Positions 17,135 to 26,722 of a stretch of DNA of 64,000 nucleotides are shown piece by piece. This stretch comes from Bryobacterales bacterium. Its GTDB lineage: Bacteria > Acidobacteriota > Terriglobia > Bryobacterales > Bryobacteraceae. The stretch spans positions 1 to 64,000 of the forward strand of contig PLRS01000071.1 of the NCBI GenBank assembly GCA_003164035.1, given 5' to 3'. The position numbers and the translations under genes are program-made. The notes beneath the pieces are model-generated. The model did not search any database. It had not been told where the DNA came from and saw nothing but the letters and a program-made list of their open reading frames with translations. Position 1 is the stretch's first letter; every line of letters begins with the position of its first letter.

Positions 17135-19864
17135 TTACCGCTCTTCCCGGCCGCCGCGCCCGCTGCCGCCGGCGTGGGCCGCGCCGCGAAAGATGGCATT
17201 GAGGAACAGCAGGTTCAAGCCGTCGAGCGATGCCCGGTAATTGGGGTCGGCGGTAAAGCCGATCACGTTGCCCCGGCCGGCGCGCTGGACCACCACCAGC
17301 GGTTTGAAAGCCAGTTGCTTGCGAAACTCCTCCCAGGAGTATCCGCTGGCCATCACCTGGTCGGCGGCCGCGAAGTAAGCGGCGTTGACGCCCTGGTTCA
17401 CCTTGATTGGGGTATAGATGCCGGACCCGCTCACCAGGGCGTAGACGGTGCCGGGCACGCCGGCGGCGATCCAATGATCCGGATTCACTTTGGCTTTGGC
17501 CAGGAAGCCGTGCGCCGGCCAGGGCGCCTGCGCGTCCGGCTGGGCGGCTTTTTCCATGTCGCTCTCCGTGGCGAACAGTTGCCCCGGTACCGCCGCCACG
17601 CCCCCGCGGGCTTCCGCCGGCGCCGTGGCATCCGCCGCGCCCCTTCCGCCGCGTCCCGCGCTGGTGCTAGCGGCCGGCGGAGCGGGGGCGTTCTCTTGCG
17701 AGATGGCCAGAAACCCGTTACCGCCCAGATACGAAACCGCGCTGCCGATCGCGATCAGCGTGCCGCCGCCTTCCACCCAATCGTGCAGGCGGCGCGCCCC
17801 ATTGGCTCCCAAGACGGCCGCGTAGCCTTCCCCGGCGGCTTCCGGCAGCACGATCGCCTGAAACCGGCTGAGATCGGCGCCGGCAAGCTGCTGAGTGCGA
17901 ACCACCGTGGTGGGATAACCGAACTGCCGCTCGAGCACGAAACGGGTCTCGCCGGCGGAGGCGGCGTTGGTCGGCCGGTCCCAGGCAATCGCAATCGCCG
18001 GTGGTTTCATGTACACCACGCGGGAACTGCCGAAGTTGGGCCCGTCGTCCACCCAGCTTGTGTCGGTCGCGACCACTTCGGCGCCCGTCTCGGCGGCCAA
18101 CTTCCGCAGCGTTTCGTGCAACTCGGGCGGATTGTCTTTCACCATCGCGATGAGCGTTCCGTCCGGGTAGACGCGCCCGTTCTGGGTGAATTTCTTATCG
18201 GTCGAAAGCACCCGCAATCCGTCCCGCAGCGCACCGGCCAGCAGGCGCGCGGAAGCCGCCGTTCCCCAGGGCACCAGATATGCCACCGACGCTTTGCCCT
18301 CCACGTGTCCGGCCGGCACGGCGCCCGGCAACACCCTCTCCAGCCCGCTTTCGGTGCGGGTATTGGACGCCACGCATTCGACGTTGAACTGAAGCGGCAG
18401 CGACCACGCCGTTACATCGTAGATCTCGCTCCGCTGCCGCAGCTTGCGCCGGCGCTCTTCCTCGCTCAAGAACTTGTCGTCCATGGAAACTTGCGGTGCG
18501 AGCAGATCTTCCACCAGCCGGGCCTCCGGCTGCGCCAATCGGACGACGTAGGAGCCCGCCGGATACGGCTTCCCTTCCACTGAAAACTCCGCCGCGGAGC
18601 GGTCCACTTCCACGCCCTGCAAGGCCAGCAGTTGCGCCAGTTTGTCGACCGCCGACGTATCGCCGCGGCGCGGCAGAATGTATTCGCGCACCGGGCGTTT
18701 CGCGGCCTCTTCCAGCGCCGAAACCTGGTAGCGATAAAACATATCGAGCAGTTGCCGGCGGTTATGGGCGGCTACTTCGCAGCTCGCCACGGAAGTGACG
18801 AAGTGGCGGCGGACGGTTTCGCGAAAGGTGATGGTGGTATCGTCGGCGCGGCGCACCACCAGGCCGCGGGTGGAGCCGTTCTCGTAAGTCATGGCCAGGC
18901 CGCCGAGATGGAACGGCCAACTGGCGCCATAGCCGGGGTAAAAGGCGTCGTATTCCTCCCGGGTGAAATAACGGAAGCCGAACAGGTCGAAATACTTGGC
19001 GTTGTTCTTACCGAACCAGTACAGATCGTCGTGCTGTTCTTTGGTTAGATATGGGTTGTAGGGGTCGGCTTCGGGAGTGAAGTAATAAGTTGCGTCCGTG
19101 CCCATCTCATGCAGGTCGATGAAGACCTGCGGATACCACTCCTGGAGCGCTTTGACGTGGCCGATGGTTTCCGGCTGGGTGATGCCGATCCAATCGCGGT
19201 TGAGATCGAAAGAATAGTGATTGGTGCGTCCACTGGGCCAGGCTTCGGAATGTTCGGCGGCCAGCGGATTGGGGTCGGGCTCGAGACCGAGGTTGATTTC
19301 GAAGTCGTGCACGAAACGGTTGCGGCCGTCGGGATTCTGGAGTGGGTTAATGATGGTCAGGGTATTGGCGAGGACGTCCGCCGCCAATTTATCGTTACGC
19401 GCCGCCAGCAGGTGGTAAGCCGTTGCCATGGCGGCGTCGGGGGAGGAAATCTCGTTGCCGTGCACGCCGTAGGCCAGCCACAAAATGGAGGGAAGGCTCT
19501 CCATGAGCTTCTGGGCTTCGGCGGCGGAAGTCTTGCGGGGATCGTGGAGCTTCGCCATCCCGGCGCGAATCTCGGCGAGGCGGCGCAGGTTGGCCTCCGA
19601 GCCGATCGCGGCGTAGATCAATTCCCGGCCTTCCCACGTCTTTCCGTACTCGAAGATTTTAAGGCGGGCGGGCTCGGCGGCGGCCAGCGCGTGAAAGTAT
19701 TTTGCGATGTCGGCGGGGCTCGAGATGCGTTCGCCGAAGTCGTAGCCCAGCACCTTTTGCGCGGTCGGCACCGCCGGATCGTAGACCGCGCCGGGCCAGA
19801 ACTCGAAACCGGCGGACGACCCCACCAGGGCGCCGGCGAAAAGCAGGAAACAGGCCTTGTTCAT
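17135..19864 (-). CDS. secreted M14 zinc carboxypeptidase
   Basis: A 909-residue protein from ATG 19864 (MNKACFLLFAGALVGSSAG, a Sec signal peptide). The N-terminal third is the M14 catalytic domain. The zinc ligands H and E appear in WLAYGVHGNEISSPDA, followed by NPLQNPDGRNRF, the substrate-binding region SFDLNRDW and DLHEMGTDATYYFTPEADP. The C-terminal part is a glutamine-amidotransferase-like or ThuA-like beta/alpha region (GGGTLIAIGSAVSYLGG) of uncertain role. It probably trims peptides outside the cytoplasm. ATG 19864 is preferred to 19915 because the signal peptide starts there. Confidence 0.88.
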   Translation of the reverse strand: MNKACFLLFAGALVGSSAGFEFWPGAVYDPAVPTAQKVLGYDFGERISSPADIAKYFHALAAAEPARLKIFEYGKTWEGRELIYAAIGSEANLRRLAEIRAGMAKLHDPRKTSAAEAQKLMESLPSILWLAYGVHGNEISSPDAAMATAYHLLAARNDKLAADVLANTLTIINPLQNPDGRNRFVHDFEINLGLEPDPNPLAAEHSEAWPSGRTNHYSFDLNRDWIGITQPETIGHVKALQEWYPQVFIDLHEMGTDATYYFTPEADPYNPYLTKEQHDDLYWFGKNNAKYFDLFGFRYFTREEYDAFYPGYGASWPFHLGGLAMTYENGSTRGLVVRRADDTTITFRETVRRHFVTSVASCEVAAHNRRQLLDMFYRYQVSALEEAAKRPVREYILPRRGDTSAVDKLAQLLALQGVEVDRSAAEFSVEGKPYPAGSYVVRLAQPEARLVEDLLAPQVSMDDKFLSEEERRRKLRQRSEIYDVTAWSLPLQFNVECVASNTRTESGLERVLPGAVPAGHVEGKASVAYLVPWGTAASARLLAGALRDGLRVLSTDKKFTQNGRVYPDGTLIAMVKDNPPELHETLRKLAAETGAEVVATDTSWVDDGPNFGSSRVVYMKPPAIAIAWDRPTNAASAGETRFVLERQFGYPTTVVRTQQLAGADLSRFQAIVLPEAAGEGYAAVLGANGARRLHDWVEGGGTLIAIGSAVSYLGGNGFLAISQENAPAPPAASTSAGRGGRGAADATAPAEARGGVAAVPGQLFATESDMEKAAQPDAQAPWPAHGFLAKAKVNPDHWIAAGVPGTVYALVSGSGIYTPIKVNQGVNAAYFAAADQVMASGYSWEEFRKQLAFKPLVVVQRAGRGNVIGFTADPNYRASLDGLNLLFLNAIFRGAAHAGGSGRGGREER

Positions 19865-19960
19865 TGAGATAACAAGACTATAACCGAAAACGCGCGGCCG
19901 GGCGCCACGGGGCAACTGGGCAGGAGCTTAACCGATCCAGGGGGTTCGCAGTTCAGGCGG

Positions 19961-19994
19961 GCAACCGCTCCCTTACGGTCGCGGCTCGGTTACG
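19961..19994. repeat. dispersed repeat overlapping a gene 3' end
   Basis: The sequence GCAACCGCTCCCTTACGGTC continues with GCGGCTCGGTTACG. Its two halves recur at 16106-16118 and 16240-16261, separated there by the 78-bp inverted repeat. The repeat encodes the last residues (VTEPRP) of the neighbouring gene. Confidence 0.7.
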
Positions 19995-20728
19995 GGGACG
20001 GCCAGCGCGCGCAACTGGTCGGGCGTTAGGCGTACTTCGCCTTCCACGCTGAACCACAACCGGCCCTGGCCGCCATCGCGAAACGCGGCGCCGCCCAGTT
20101 GCGCCACGCCGTTAACCTCGGCCGGGAGGGCCGGCGCGGTTGCCGCTTTGGCCACCGCCGCTTCCACGCTGGTGCGAATTTTTTCGCGCAGCGTATCGCC
20201 CAGCGAGCCGGATTTCAGCGCGTCGCCCAGGCTGCCGTCGGCGTCGATGCTCTTCACGTCGGCGTGCAGCGCCGGCGCGCCCGATTCCACGGAGGGATTC
20301 AGGCGCACGTCCAGCACGGCATTGCCGCCCACCAGCCGTTTGGCGATCTCGCGCCCCATCGCCTTGGCGCACGCCCAGCGTTCATAGTGGACGTGAAGAT
20401 TGAGCAGCGCCGAAGGCGCAGCCGCGGCCAACGTCGCCGATTGCACTTCGAGCCGTTCGCCGCAGCGGTTGGAGCGGTTGAGATCGGCCGCCAGCAACGG
20501 CGTGATGTTGGCCTGCAATTCGGCCAGGTCGGCGGTGACGGTGAAATGCAAAGGAGCGTCGGAGCGTCCCGACAACTCGGCCCAGGCGGTGATGCCGACC
20601 GCCTGGCCGCCGATCGGCAGTGTGGCGTGCACCGGCGGAGTGCGCAGGTTGATCGCCTCCGGCCGGTCGGCGCCGAACGCGATCGGCGTAAGAAAACACA
20701 CCAACACACTACATCGTGATGGCCTCAT
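19973..20728 (-). CDS. exported hypothetical protein
   Basis: A 251-residue protein with a Sec signal peptide (CSVLVCFLTPIAFGADRP). The mature part is beta-rich and resembles a lipid-binding or BPI-like tubular fold: LHFTVTADLAELQANITPLL, then ERWACAKAMGREIAKRLVGG. This is only an impression and I do not recognise a named family. Its last codons are supplied by a dispersed repeat. It is transcribed toward the M14 gene and away from lutC. Confidence 0.7.
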   Translation of the reverse strand: MRPSRCSVLVCFLTPIAFGADRPEAINLRTPPVHATLPIGGQAVGITAWAELSGRSDAPLHFTVTADLAELQANITPLLAADLNRSNRCGERLEVQSATLAAAAPSALLNLHVHYERWACAKAMGREIAKRLVGGNAVLDVRLNPSVESGAPALHADVKSIDADGSLGDALKSGSLGDTLREKIRTSVEAAVAKAATAPALPAEVNGVAQLGGAAFRDGGQGRLWFSVEGEVRLTPDQLRALAVPVTEPRP

Positions 20729-20839
20729 GACTCAGTTGACGCGGATGGCGGGCGGAACGTTGCGGGGCAGCGGCGTGAAGCTTCGCCTCAGTGTGCGGTT
20801 AGCTCACGGTTCCAGGCCCTGGCGGCAGGATCAGCCGAA

Positions 20840-21481
20840 TCAGCCCACCAGCACTACGTCCAGGGTGCGCGGGCCGTGGACGCCTTTGACGCGCGTCATT
20901 TCGATATCGGACGTGGCCGATGGGCCGGAAACGGTGGTGAGCGGGGAGCGGCGAAAATCGCGTACGCGGGCAATCCCTTCTGGTAAGGTTTCCACCAGTT
21001 GATCGGCGCGCACCACGCAGAGATGGTAGTCGGGAATGAGCGTCAGCGCGCGCCGCGCTTCGCCTTTGCCGTGGCGCAAAATAACGGTGCCGGTGAAGGC
21101 CACCGCCGCCAGGCAACCGGTGATGGCGCCGTCGCTGGCGTCCAGTTCGGCGTAGCTCAGCCCAGCGCCGGCAATGTCGTCGCGCACGAATTCGAATTCC
21201 GGCGGCAGCCAGGCTTCGGGCAGCGAGGCGGGAATCGCAAGGCGCCGCTTGCCGCGCGCACGTAAGGCTTCGGCGATGGTCTGGGCGATGCCCGATTCGG
21301 TGGTGCGATACACCATCGCGTTGTAGTCGTGCAGCCGGTCGATAAACAGGGCGATGCGGCCTTCGGCGTCGAGCGTGCCCGAGCGCCGGTAGTGGCGCGG
21401 AATCGCTCCGTATTCCACCGCCTTCGCGCCGGCCTTGGCGTCGCGGATGCGTGCCAGGATCTGTTCGCGCGCCGCGCTCAT
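20840..21481 (-). CDS. lutC: lactate utilization protein C (LUD domain)
   Basis: A 213-residue LutC/YkgG-family protein starting MSAAREQILARIRDA. The LUD domain includes PEAWLPPEFEF, GCLAAVAFTGTVILRHGKGE and the closing GVHGPRTLDVVLVG typical of the family. LutABC together oxidise L-lactate to pyruvate. ATG 21481 overlaps the lutB stop as ATGA; a longer in-frame extension to 21514 would overlap lutB and is unlikely. Confidence 0.92.
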   Translation of the reverse strand: MSAAREQILARIRDAKAGAKAVEYGAIPRHYRRSGTLDAEGRIALFIDRLHDYNAMVYRTTESGIAQTIAEALRARGKRRLAIPASLPEAWLPPEFEFVRDDIAGAGLSYAELDASDGAITGCLAAVAFTGTVILRHGKGEARRALTLIPDYHLCVVRADQLVETLPEGIARVRDFRRSPLTTVSGPSATSDIEMTRVKGVHGPRTLDVVLVG

Positions 21482-22911
21482 ACGTGCTCCTTTTGGGCCG
21501 GCCGTTTGGCCCACCAGTCGCGGAACGATTCGCTCGGAATCGCTTTCAGATCGCGGCTGGCGGTCCAGCCGCCCAGCATGCCGGGAAGTTTGCGGATGAC
21601 GCCGTCCCGAACCAGCGGCGCCTGGCCGATCCGCGCCAGGGTCTGCGCGGTCTCGAGGTTCGACCCATCGGCAAAAGCCACCGCCGCCGCCTTCATTCCG
21701 ATTCGCTCGGTGAGCGAGGCGCAGCCTTTGTCCACCAGAAGGGCGCGCAGGTGAACCAGGATCTCCGGGATATTAATCTCGACCGGGCAAACCTCCAGGC
21801 ACGCGCCGCACAGCGAAGACGCGTAGGGCAGGGATTGCGAATGTTCGAGCGATTGCAATTGCGGCGTCAGAATGGCGCCGATCGGGCCCGCGTAGATGGA
21901 ACCGTAGGCGTGGCCGCCGGTCTGCCGGTACACCGGGCAAGCGTTCAGGCAGGCGCCGCAGCGGATGCAATCGAGCGTCTGGCGCGACTCGGGGTCCGCC
22001 AGCACGCCGGTGCGCCCGTTGTCGAGCAGGATCACGTGGACCTCGCGCGGCCCGTCGCCTTCGGCCACTCCGGTCCAGACCGAGTTGTACGGGTTCATGC
22101 GCTCGCCGGTGGCCGAGCGCGCCAGCAATTGCAGGAACACTTCCAGGTCGTCGAACGAAGGAATAATCTTTTCGACGCCCACCAGCGTGATCAGCACCTC
22201 GGGCAGGGAAACGCACATGCGCCCGTTGCCCTCCGATTCCACCACGGACACGGAACCGGATTCGGCGATGGCGAAATTGGCGCCGCTGAAGCCCGCCTTC
22301 ACCCGCAGGAATTTCTCGCGCAAATAGGCCCGCGCCGCCGCCGCCAGATCTTCGGCCTGCTCGCCCAGTTCGCTCAAGCCCATCTTGTCCATAAACAGGC
22401 GGCGGACTTCCGCTTTGTTGCGATGCAGGGCCGGCACCACGATATGGGAGGGTTTGTCGTGCCCGAGTTGAATGATGAGGTCGGCCAGGTCGGTCTCGTA
22501 GGGCGCGATACCGGCGGCTTCGAGCGCGCGGTTGAGCCCGACTTCATCGGAGGTCATGGTCTTGACCTTGATGATTTCGGTGGCCTGGTGGCCGCGCAGA
22601 ATATCGATGACGATCCGGTTGGCCTCATCGGCATCGCGCGCCCAGTGCACCTTGCCGCCGGCCGAAGTGCACCGCCGCTCGAACTGTTCCAGGTACCGGT
22701 CCAGGTTGGCCAGAACGTGGTCTTTGATATGGCGCGCGGTGTCGCGCAGTTGCTGCCAATCGGGAGTTTCGGCCACCGTTTTGGCGCGCTTGGCGCGGAT
22801 TACGTCGGTGGCGTGGCGCACGTTGCGGCGCAGTTGCTGGTTGCCCAGCAGTTCCCGCGCGGCTACCGGGAAATCGGGCGCTTCGGCCGCCTGGCCGACA
22901 TGAATACTCAT
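21478..22911 (-). CDS. lutB: lactate utilization protein B (iron-sulfur, LUD domain)
   Basis: A 477-residue protein from ATG 22911, overlapping lutA as ATGA. The N-terminal LUD region is followed by two [4Fe-4S] ferredoxin-like clusters, CIRCGACLNACPVYR and CGACLEVCPVEINIP. The C-terminal segment ends with RDWWAKRP. It is the electron-transfer subunit of the cytoplasmic LutABC lactate oxidase complex. The start chosen begins MSIHVGQAAEAPDFP; the frame is open further upstream but there overlaps lutA. Confidence 0.94.
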   Translation of the reverse strand: MSIHVGQAAEAPDFPVAARELLGNQQLRRNVRHATDVIRAKRAKTVAETPDWQQLRDTARHIKDHVLANLDRYLEQFERRCTSAGGKVHWARDADEANRIVIDILRGHQATEIIKVKTMTSDEVGLNRALEAAGIAPYETDLADLIIQLGHDKPSHIVVPALHRNKAEVRRLFMDKMGLSELGEQAEDLAAAARAYLREKFLRVKAGFSGANFAIAESGSVSVVESEGNGRMCVSLPEVLITLVGVEKIIPSFDDLEVFLQLLARSATGERMNPYNSVWTGVAEGDGPREVHVILLDNGRTGVLADPESRQTLDCIRCGACLNACPVYRQTGGHAYGSIYAGPIGAILTPQLQSLEHSQSLPYASSLCGACLEVCPVEINIPEILVHLRALLVDKGCASLTERIGMKAAAVAFADGSNLETAQTLARIGQAPLVRDGVIRKLPGMLGGWTASRDLKAIPSESFRDWWAKRPAQKEHV

Positions 22912-23666
22912 TGGCCAGCCTCCTGTGCCGCCAGAATCTCCGCCAGGTGCAGATAGCGCACTGGTGCCTGCCGCCGGCTCAAACCTCCGCCGATATGCAT
23001 CAGGCAGGAATTGTCCACCGCCGTCACCACCTCGGCTTCGGTCTCGAGCACGCAGCGGATCTTGTCCTCCATCATGGCGGTGGAGACGCCCGCGTTCTTG
23101 ATGGCGAAGGTGCCGCCGAAACCGCAGCACTGATCGCTCGCGGGCAGCGGGATGTAGCGCAAGCCCCGCACCTGTTCGAGCAATCGCACCGGCCGGTCGC
23201 CGATCTTCAGGCCGCGCAGGGAATGGCAGGTGGTGTGGAGCGTCACGCTGTGCGGAAACGTCGCCCCGGTATCGGTCACTCCCAGCTTATCCACCAGCAG
23301 TTCGGAGAACTCGTACACTCGCGGCAGCAGTTCTTCCACCGCGCGTGCCACGCCCGTGTCCCCGGAATCTTCCGCCATTTTGGGAAAATGTTCGCGGATC
23401 ATGGCCACGCAGGAACCCGAAGGGACGCAGACGGTCTCGGCGCCCTCGAATACTTTCAGAAAATGCCGCATCATGCCGGCCGCCTCGCGCGGGTAGCCGG
23501 TATTGTAGTGCATCTGACCGCAGCAGGTCTGCGCCGCGCGGAACCCTACGCTATGACCCAGCCGTTCGAGCACGGCTACCACGGCTTTGCCGGTATCCGG
23601 AAAAAGCGTGTCGTTGTAACAGGTGATGAATAGCTCGATGTGCACGCCGAAAAAATATGCTAGCAT
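22908..23666 (-). CDS. lutA: lactate utilization protein A (CCG-domain)
   Basis: A 252-residue protein with two cysteine-rich CCG domains, visible as QTCCGQMHYNTGY and DQCCGFGGTFAIK. The N-terminus ELFITCYNDTLFP is typical of LutA/YkgE. It binds iron-sulfur or heterodisulfide-reductase-type cofactors in the LutABC complex. ATG 23666 adds a short hydrophobic lead (MLAYFFG); GTG 23645 would give the more usual start just before HIELFITC. First gene of the lutABC operon, divergent from the GH2 gene. Confidence 0.93.
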   Translation of the reverse strand: MLAYFFGVHIELFITCYNDTLFPDTGKAVVAVLERLGHSVGFRAAQTCCGQMHYNTGYPREAAGMMRHFLKVFEGAETVCVPSGSCVAMIREHFPKMAEDSGDTGVARAVEELLPRVYEFSELLVDKLGVTDTGATFPHSVTLHTTCHSLRGLKIGDRPVRLLEQVRGLRYIPLPASDQCCGFGGTFAIKNAGVSTAMMEDKIRCVLETEAEVVTAVDNSCLMHIGGGLSRRQAPVRYLHLAEILAAQEAGQ

Positions 23667-23746
23667 GCGGCTCGCGGCGCTACCAGAAGTGCGCGGCCAC
23701 GATCCGCGGAACGCCGCTCTTACGCTTGATTACTTAAGATGAACAT

Positions 23747-26410
23747 ATGCCATCCACGCAGAATGGAATTCCATCCGGCGCCGAAAACGACGGCCTCCGC
23801 CGCCGAGACGCTCTGAAAATTGTCGCGAGCCTGGCGGCGTTGCCGGCCGGCGGACACCCGGCCCAGGGGCAAGCCAGCGCCCTGGTGGCCGCCCTGGGCG
23901 ACAACCAGCGCGCCCAGGCGTTCGACGATGGGTGGCGGTTTCACCGCGGCGACCTCGATGGCGCCGAGCGGAACGAGTTCGACGACCGCCGGTGGCGGGT
24001 GGTGGACCTGCCGCACGACTTCAGTGTCGAGGACCTTGCGCCTCGTCCGGAGGAAACGAGCGGCGCCGGCACGCTGTGGGGGCCCACCGCACTCGCTCCA
24101 CGCGTGGGACCGTTCGATCGGGAGCGGAGCGAAGGCGGCCGCAACACCGGCTGGGTTGTCGGCGGCACCGGTTGGTATCGCAAGCGCTTCGCCGCACTCA
24201 CCATTCCGGCCGGGCGGCACGTCTCCGTCCTGTTCGATGGAGTGTACATGAACGCCGATGTGTGGCTGAACGGGCACCATTTGGGAGACCATCCTTACGG
24301 CTACACCGGATTTGAGTTCGACCTGACTCCCCACCTGTCCCGCGACGGCGACAACGTTCTCGCCGTCCGCGTGCGCAACGAAGGACGCAACAGCCGCTGG
24401 TATTCGGGATCGGGCATCTATCGCCACGTCCGGATGAGCGTCACCGGGGACGTGTGCGTTCCCCTGTGGGGCGTATTCGTCACCACGCCCACCGTGTCCC
24501 GAGACGCCGCCACGGTTGTGGTTGCCGTTCGCATCGAGAATCGCGGAGACTCGGCGCGCGAGGTCGCGGTCCGCACCCGGCTGCTCGATTCCACCGGAAC
24601 CTCGGTGGCCACCGGCGACAAGAAGCAAACGGTTGCGGCCGGCGGCGAGGCCGCCGTGGAGCACCGGCTCGACGTCAAATCGCCCCAGCTCTGGTCTACA
24701 GGTACGCCGCGCCTGTACAACGCCGAAGTGGAACTGGCGGCGGATGGCCGCATCGCGGACCGCATCACCGCGTGTTTCGGCATTCGGAAGGTCGAAGTGG
24801 ATGCCGAACGCGGGCTGCGCCTCAACGGCGAACCGCTGAAGCTCCGCGGCGGCTGCATGCACCACGACAACGGCTTGCTGGGATCGGCGGCGTTCGATCG
24901 GGCCGAAGAGCGCCGCGTCGAGCTGATGCGCGCAAACGGCTTCAACGCCATACGCACCAGTCACAACCCGCCCTCGCCGGCATTTCTCGACGCCTGCGAC
25001 CGGCTGGGCATGCTTGTATTGGACGAGGCCTTCGACGCCTGGGAGCGCGGGAAGAACGCGCGGGACTACCACCTCTATTTCAACGACTGGTGGCGGCGGG
25101 ACGTGGATGCCATGGTGCTGCGCGACCGCAATCACCCCAGCGTGATTTTCTGGAGCATCGGCAACGAGATTCCGGAATTCGCGACGCCGCGAGGCATCGA
25201 GCTCGCCAAGCAATTGTCCGGTTATGTGCGGCAGCTCGATCCCACCCGGCCGGTGACCGAGGCGATCAATGCCTTATTCGCGCGTGGCCCCATCGACGCC
25301 GCGTTCGAATCTCTCGACGTGGGCGGCTATAACTACATGCGGCGCCAGTACGAGTCCGATCACGAGCGCCACCCGGCACGCGTCATCGTGGGCACCGAAT
25401 CGTTCCCGATCGAAGCTTTTGAAAACTGGAAGCTGGTCGAGAAGCATCCGTACATCCTCGGCGATTTTGTCTGGACGGGGATGGACTATCTGGGCGAAAT
25501 CGCCATCGGCTGCGCGCAGTTGAGCCAGCCGACCATGTTCGATGTGCCGCCGGACCTTCTGCCACCCGGCCTTACTCTGCCGGCTCCGGGCGGGAATCCC
25601 CCCACGGGCGGCCCAGCCAATCCGCTGGGGGACTTCTTACCGGCCGGAACCAGCTTCCTTACCCTGGAGTATCCATGGTTCAACGCCTATTGCGGCGACA
25701 TCGATATCATCGGCGAGACCAAGCCTCAACTCTGGTACAAGCGAGTGATATGGGGACTGAGCAAGCTCGAAATGGCGGTGCAGCGCCCGGTTCCCGAAGG
25801 ACGCAAGGAACAGCTCAGCATGTGGGGATGGTCCGACGAACTCAAGAGCTGGACCTGGCCCGGTTATGAAGGGAAGACGATCCGCGTGCGCGTATACTCC
25901 ACCGGCGATCGGGTCAGGTTGGTGCTCAACGGCAAGGAACTGGGAGTAAAGGCGGTTTCGGCCGAAACCAAGCTCACGGCCGAATTCGAAGTTCCGTACG
26001 AGGCAGGAGAGCTCAAAGCAATCGCCCTTCAAAACGGCGTCGAGATCGCCAACTTGACGTACCGGACCGCGGGGCGCCCGGCTAAACTCCGGCTGCATGC
26101 GGACCGGACGGCCATTCGGCGGACCCGCGGCGAGCTTGCCTACGTGACTGTCGAGGTGCTGGACGAGGGCGGGAGCCTCGTTCCGGACGCCGCGGTCCAG
26201 GTGCAATTCGCCATCGCCGGACCGGGCGAGCTGGCCGCTAGCGGTAGCGCGAACCCGAAGGATGTCGAGAGCTTTCGGAATCCGAAGCCGAGGACTTTTC
26301 ACGGCAAGTGCCTGGCTATCGTGCGGCCGGCGGGGCAGGCGGGCACTATCGCGTTACGAGCGGAGGCGGCAGGCCTCCCGCCGGCGAGCGTCGCAGTGAA
26401 CGTGGGTTAG
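23747..26410 (+). CDS. exported glycoside hydrolase family 2 (beta-galactosidase-like)
   Basis: An 887-residue GH2 enzyme. The N-terminus LRRRDALKIVASLAALPAGG is a twin-arginine-type export signal, so it acts in the periplasm or outside. Order: sugar-binding jelly roll (GWRFHRGDLDGAERNEFDDR), immunoglobulin-like domain, then the TIM barrel with acid/base Glu in FWSIGNEIPEF and nucleophile Glu in VIVGTESFPIEAF, then C-terminal Ig-like domains. The barrel motif RGGCMHHDNGLLG is typical. It should hydrolyse terminal beta-galactosides or related beta-glycosides; the exact sugar is not certain. Confidence 0.92.
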   Translation: MPSTQNGIPSGAENDGLRRRDALKIVASLAALPAGGHPAQGQASALVAALGDNQRAQAFDDGWRFHRGDLDGAERNEFDDRRWRVVDLPHDFSVEDLAPRPEETSGAGTLWGPTALAPRVGPFDRERSEGGRNTGWVVGGTGWYRKRFAALTIPAGRHVSVLFDGVYMNADVWLNGHHLGDHPYGYTGFEFDLTPHLSRDGDNVLAVRVRNEGRNSRWYSGSGIYRHVRMSVTGDVCVPLWGVFVTTPTVSRDAATVVVAVRIENRGDSAREVAVRTRLLDSTGTSVATGDKKQTVAAGGEAAVEHRLDVKSPQLWSTGTPRLYNAEVELAADGRIADRITACFGIRKVEVDAERGLRLNGEPLKLRGGCMHHDNGLLGSAAFDRAEERRVELMRANGFNAIRTSHNPPSPAFLDACDRLGMLVLDEAFDAWERGKNARDYHLYFNDWWRRDVDAMVLRDRNHPSVIFWSIGNEIPEFATPRGIELAKQLSGYVRQLDPTRPVTEAINALFARGPIDAAFESLDVGGYNYMRRQYESDHERHPARVIVGTESFPIEAFENWKLVEKHPYILGDFVWTGMDYLGEIAIGCAQLSQPTMFDVPPDLLPPGLTLPAPGGNPPTGGPANPLGDFLPAGTSFLTLEYPWFNAYCGDIDIIGETKPQLWYKRVIWGLSKLEMAVQRPVPEGRKEQLSMWGWSDELKSWTWPGYEGKTIRVRVYSTGDRVRLVLNGKELGVKAVSAETKLTAEFEVPYEAGELKAIALQNGVEIANLTYRTAGRPAKLRLHADRTAIRRTRGELAYVTVEVLDEGGSLVPDAAVQVQFAIAGPGELAASGSANPKDVESFRNPKPRTFHGKCLAIVRPAGQAGTIALRAEAAGLPPASVAVNVG

Positions 26411-26460
26411 CAGCAATACTGTTCACTTCGGCAAGAAAAGCCGAGACGACTCTCGGCTCT

Positions 26461-26694
26461 GCAGGCTTGACAGCCTAATGCCACATAGTTTTCCCCGCCG
26501 GCGCGAGCCCGCACAAGTGGGGCGGGCAATTTTGCCCGCAGCCGCCTTTCTAGGCGGCTCTTTCGAGGTGTGGCGAGTCTTCCATCCCGGCGAGAGCCGG
26601 CTAAAAGCCGGCTGCAGCCAGAATTGGCTGCCCCACGATTTGTGCAGAACGTCGCCAAAGTGAAAACTATGCGGCATTAGGCTTGACAGCCTGC
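26461..26694. mobile_element. 234-bp MITE-like element made of hairpin units with 33-bp terminal inverted repeats
   Basis: Left end 26461-26493 and right end 26662-26694 are 33-bp inverted repeats that differ by one base outside an internal hairpin loop; that loop (TGAC) is inverted in the other arm. Each end carries an AGGCT/AGCCT mini-hairpin. Inside are perfect stems GCGGGCA/TGCCCGC, AGCCGCCT/AGGCGGCT, AGCCGGCT/AGCCGGCT and GCAGCCA/TGGCTGC. No ORF of its own is supported. Another stem GCCGAGA/TCTCGGC lies just outside at 26440-26457. The 312-bp gap around it holds no gene. Confidence 0.65.
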
Positions 26695-26722
26695 GCCACG
26701 AGTTAAGTGAACAGCGTTGCGT

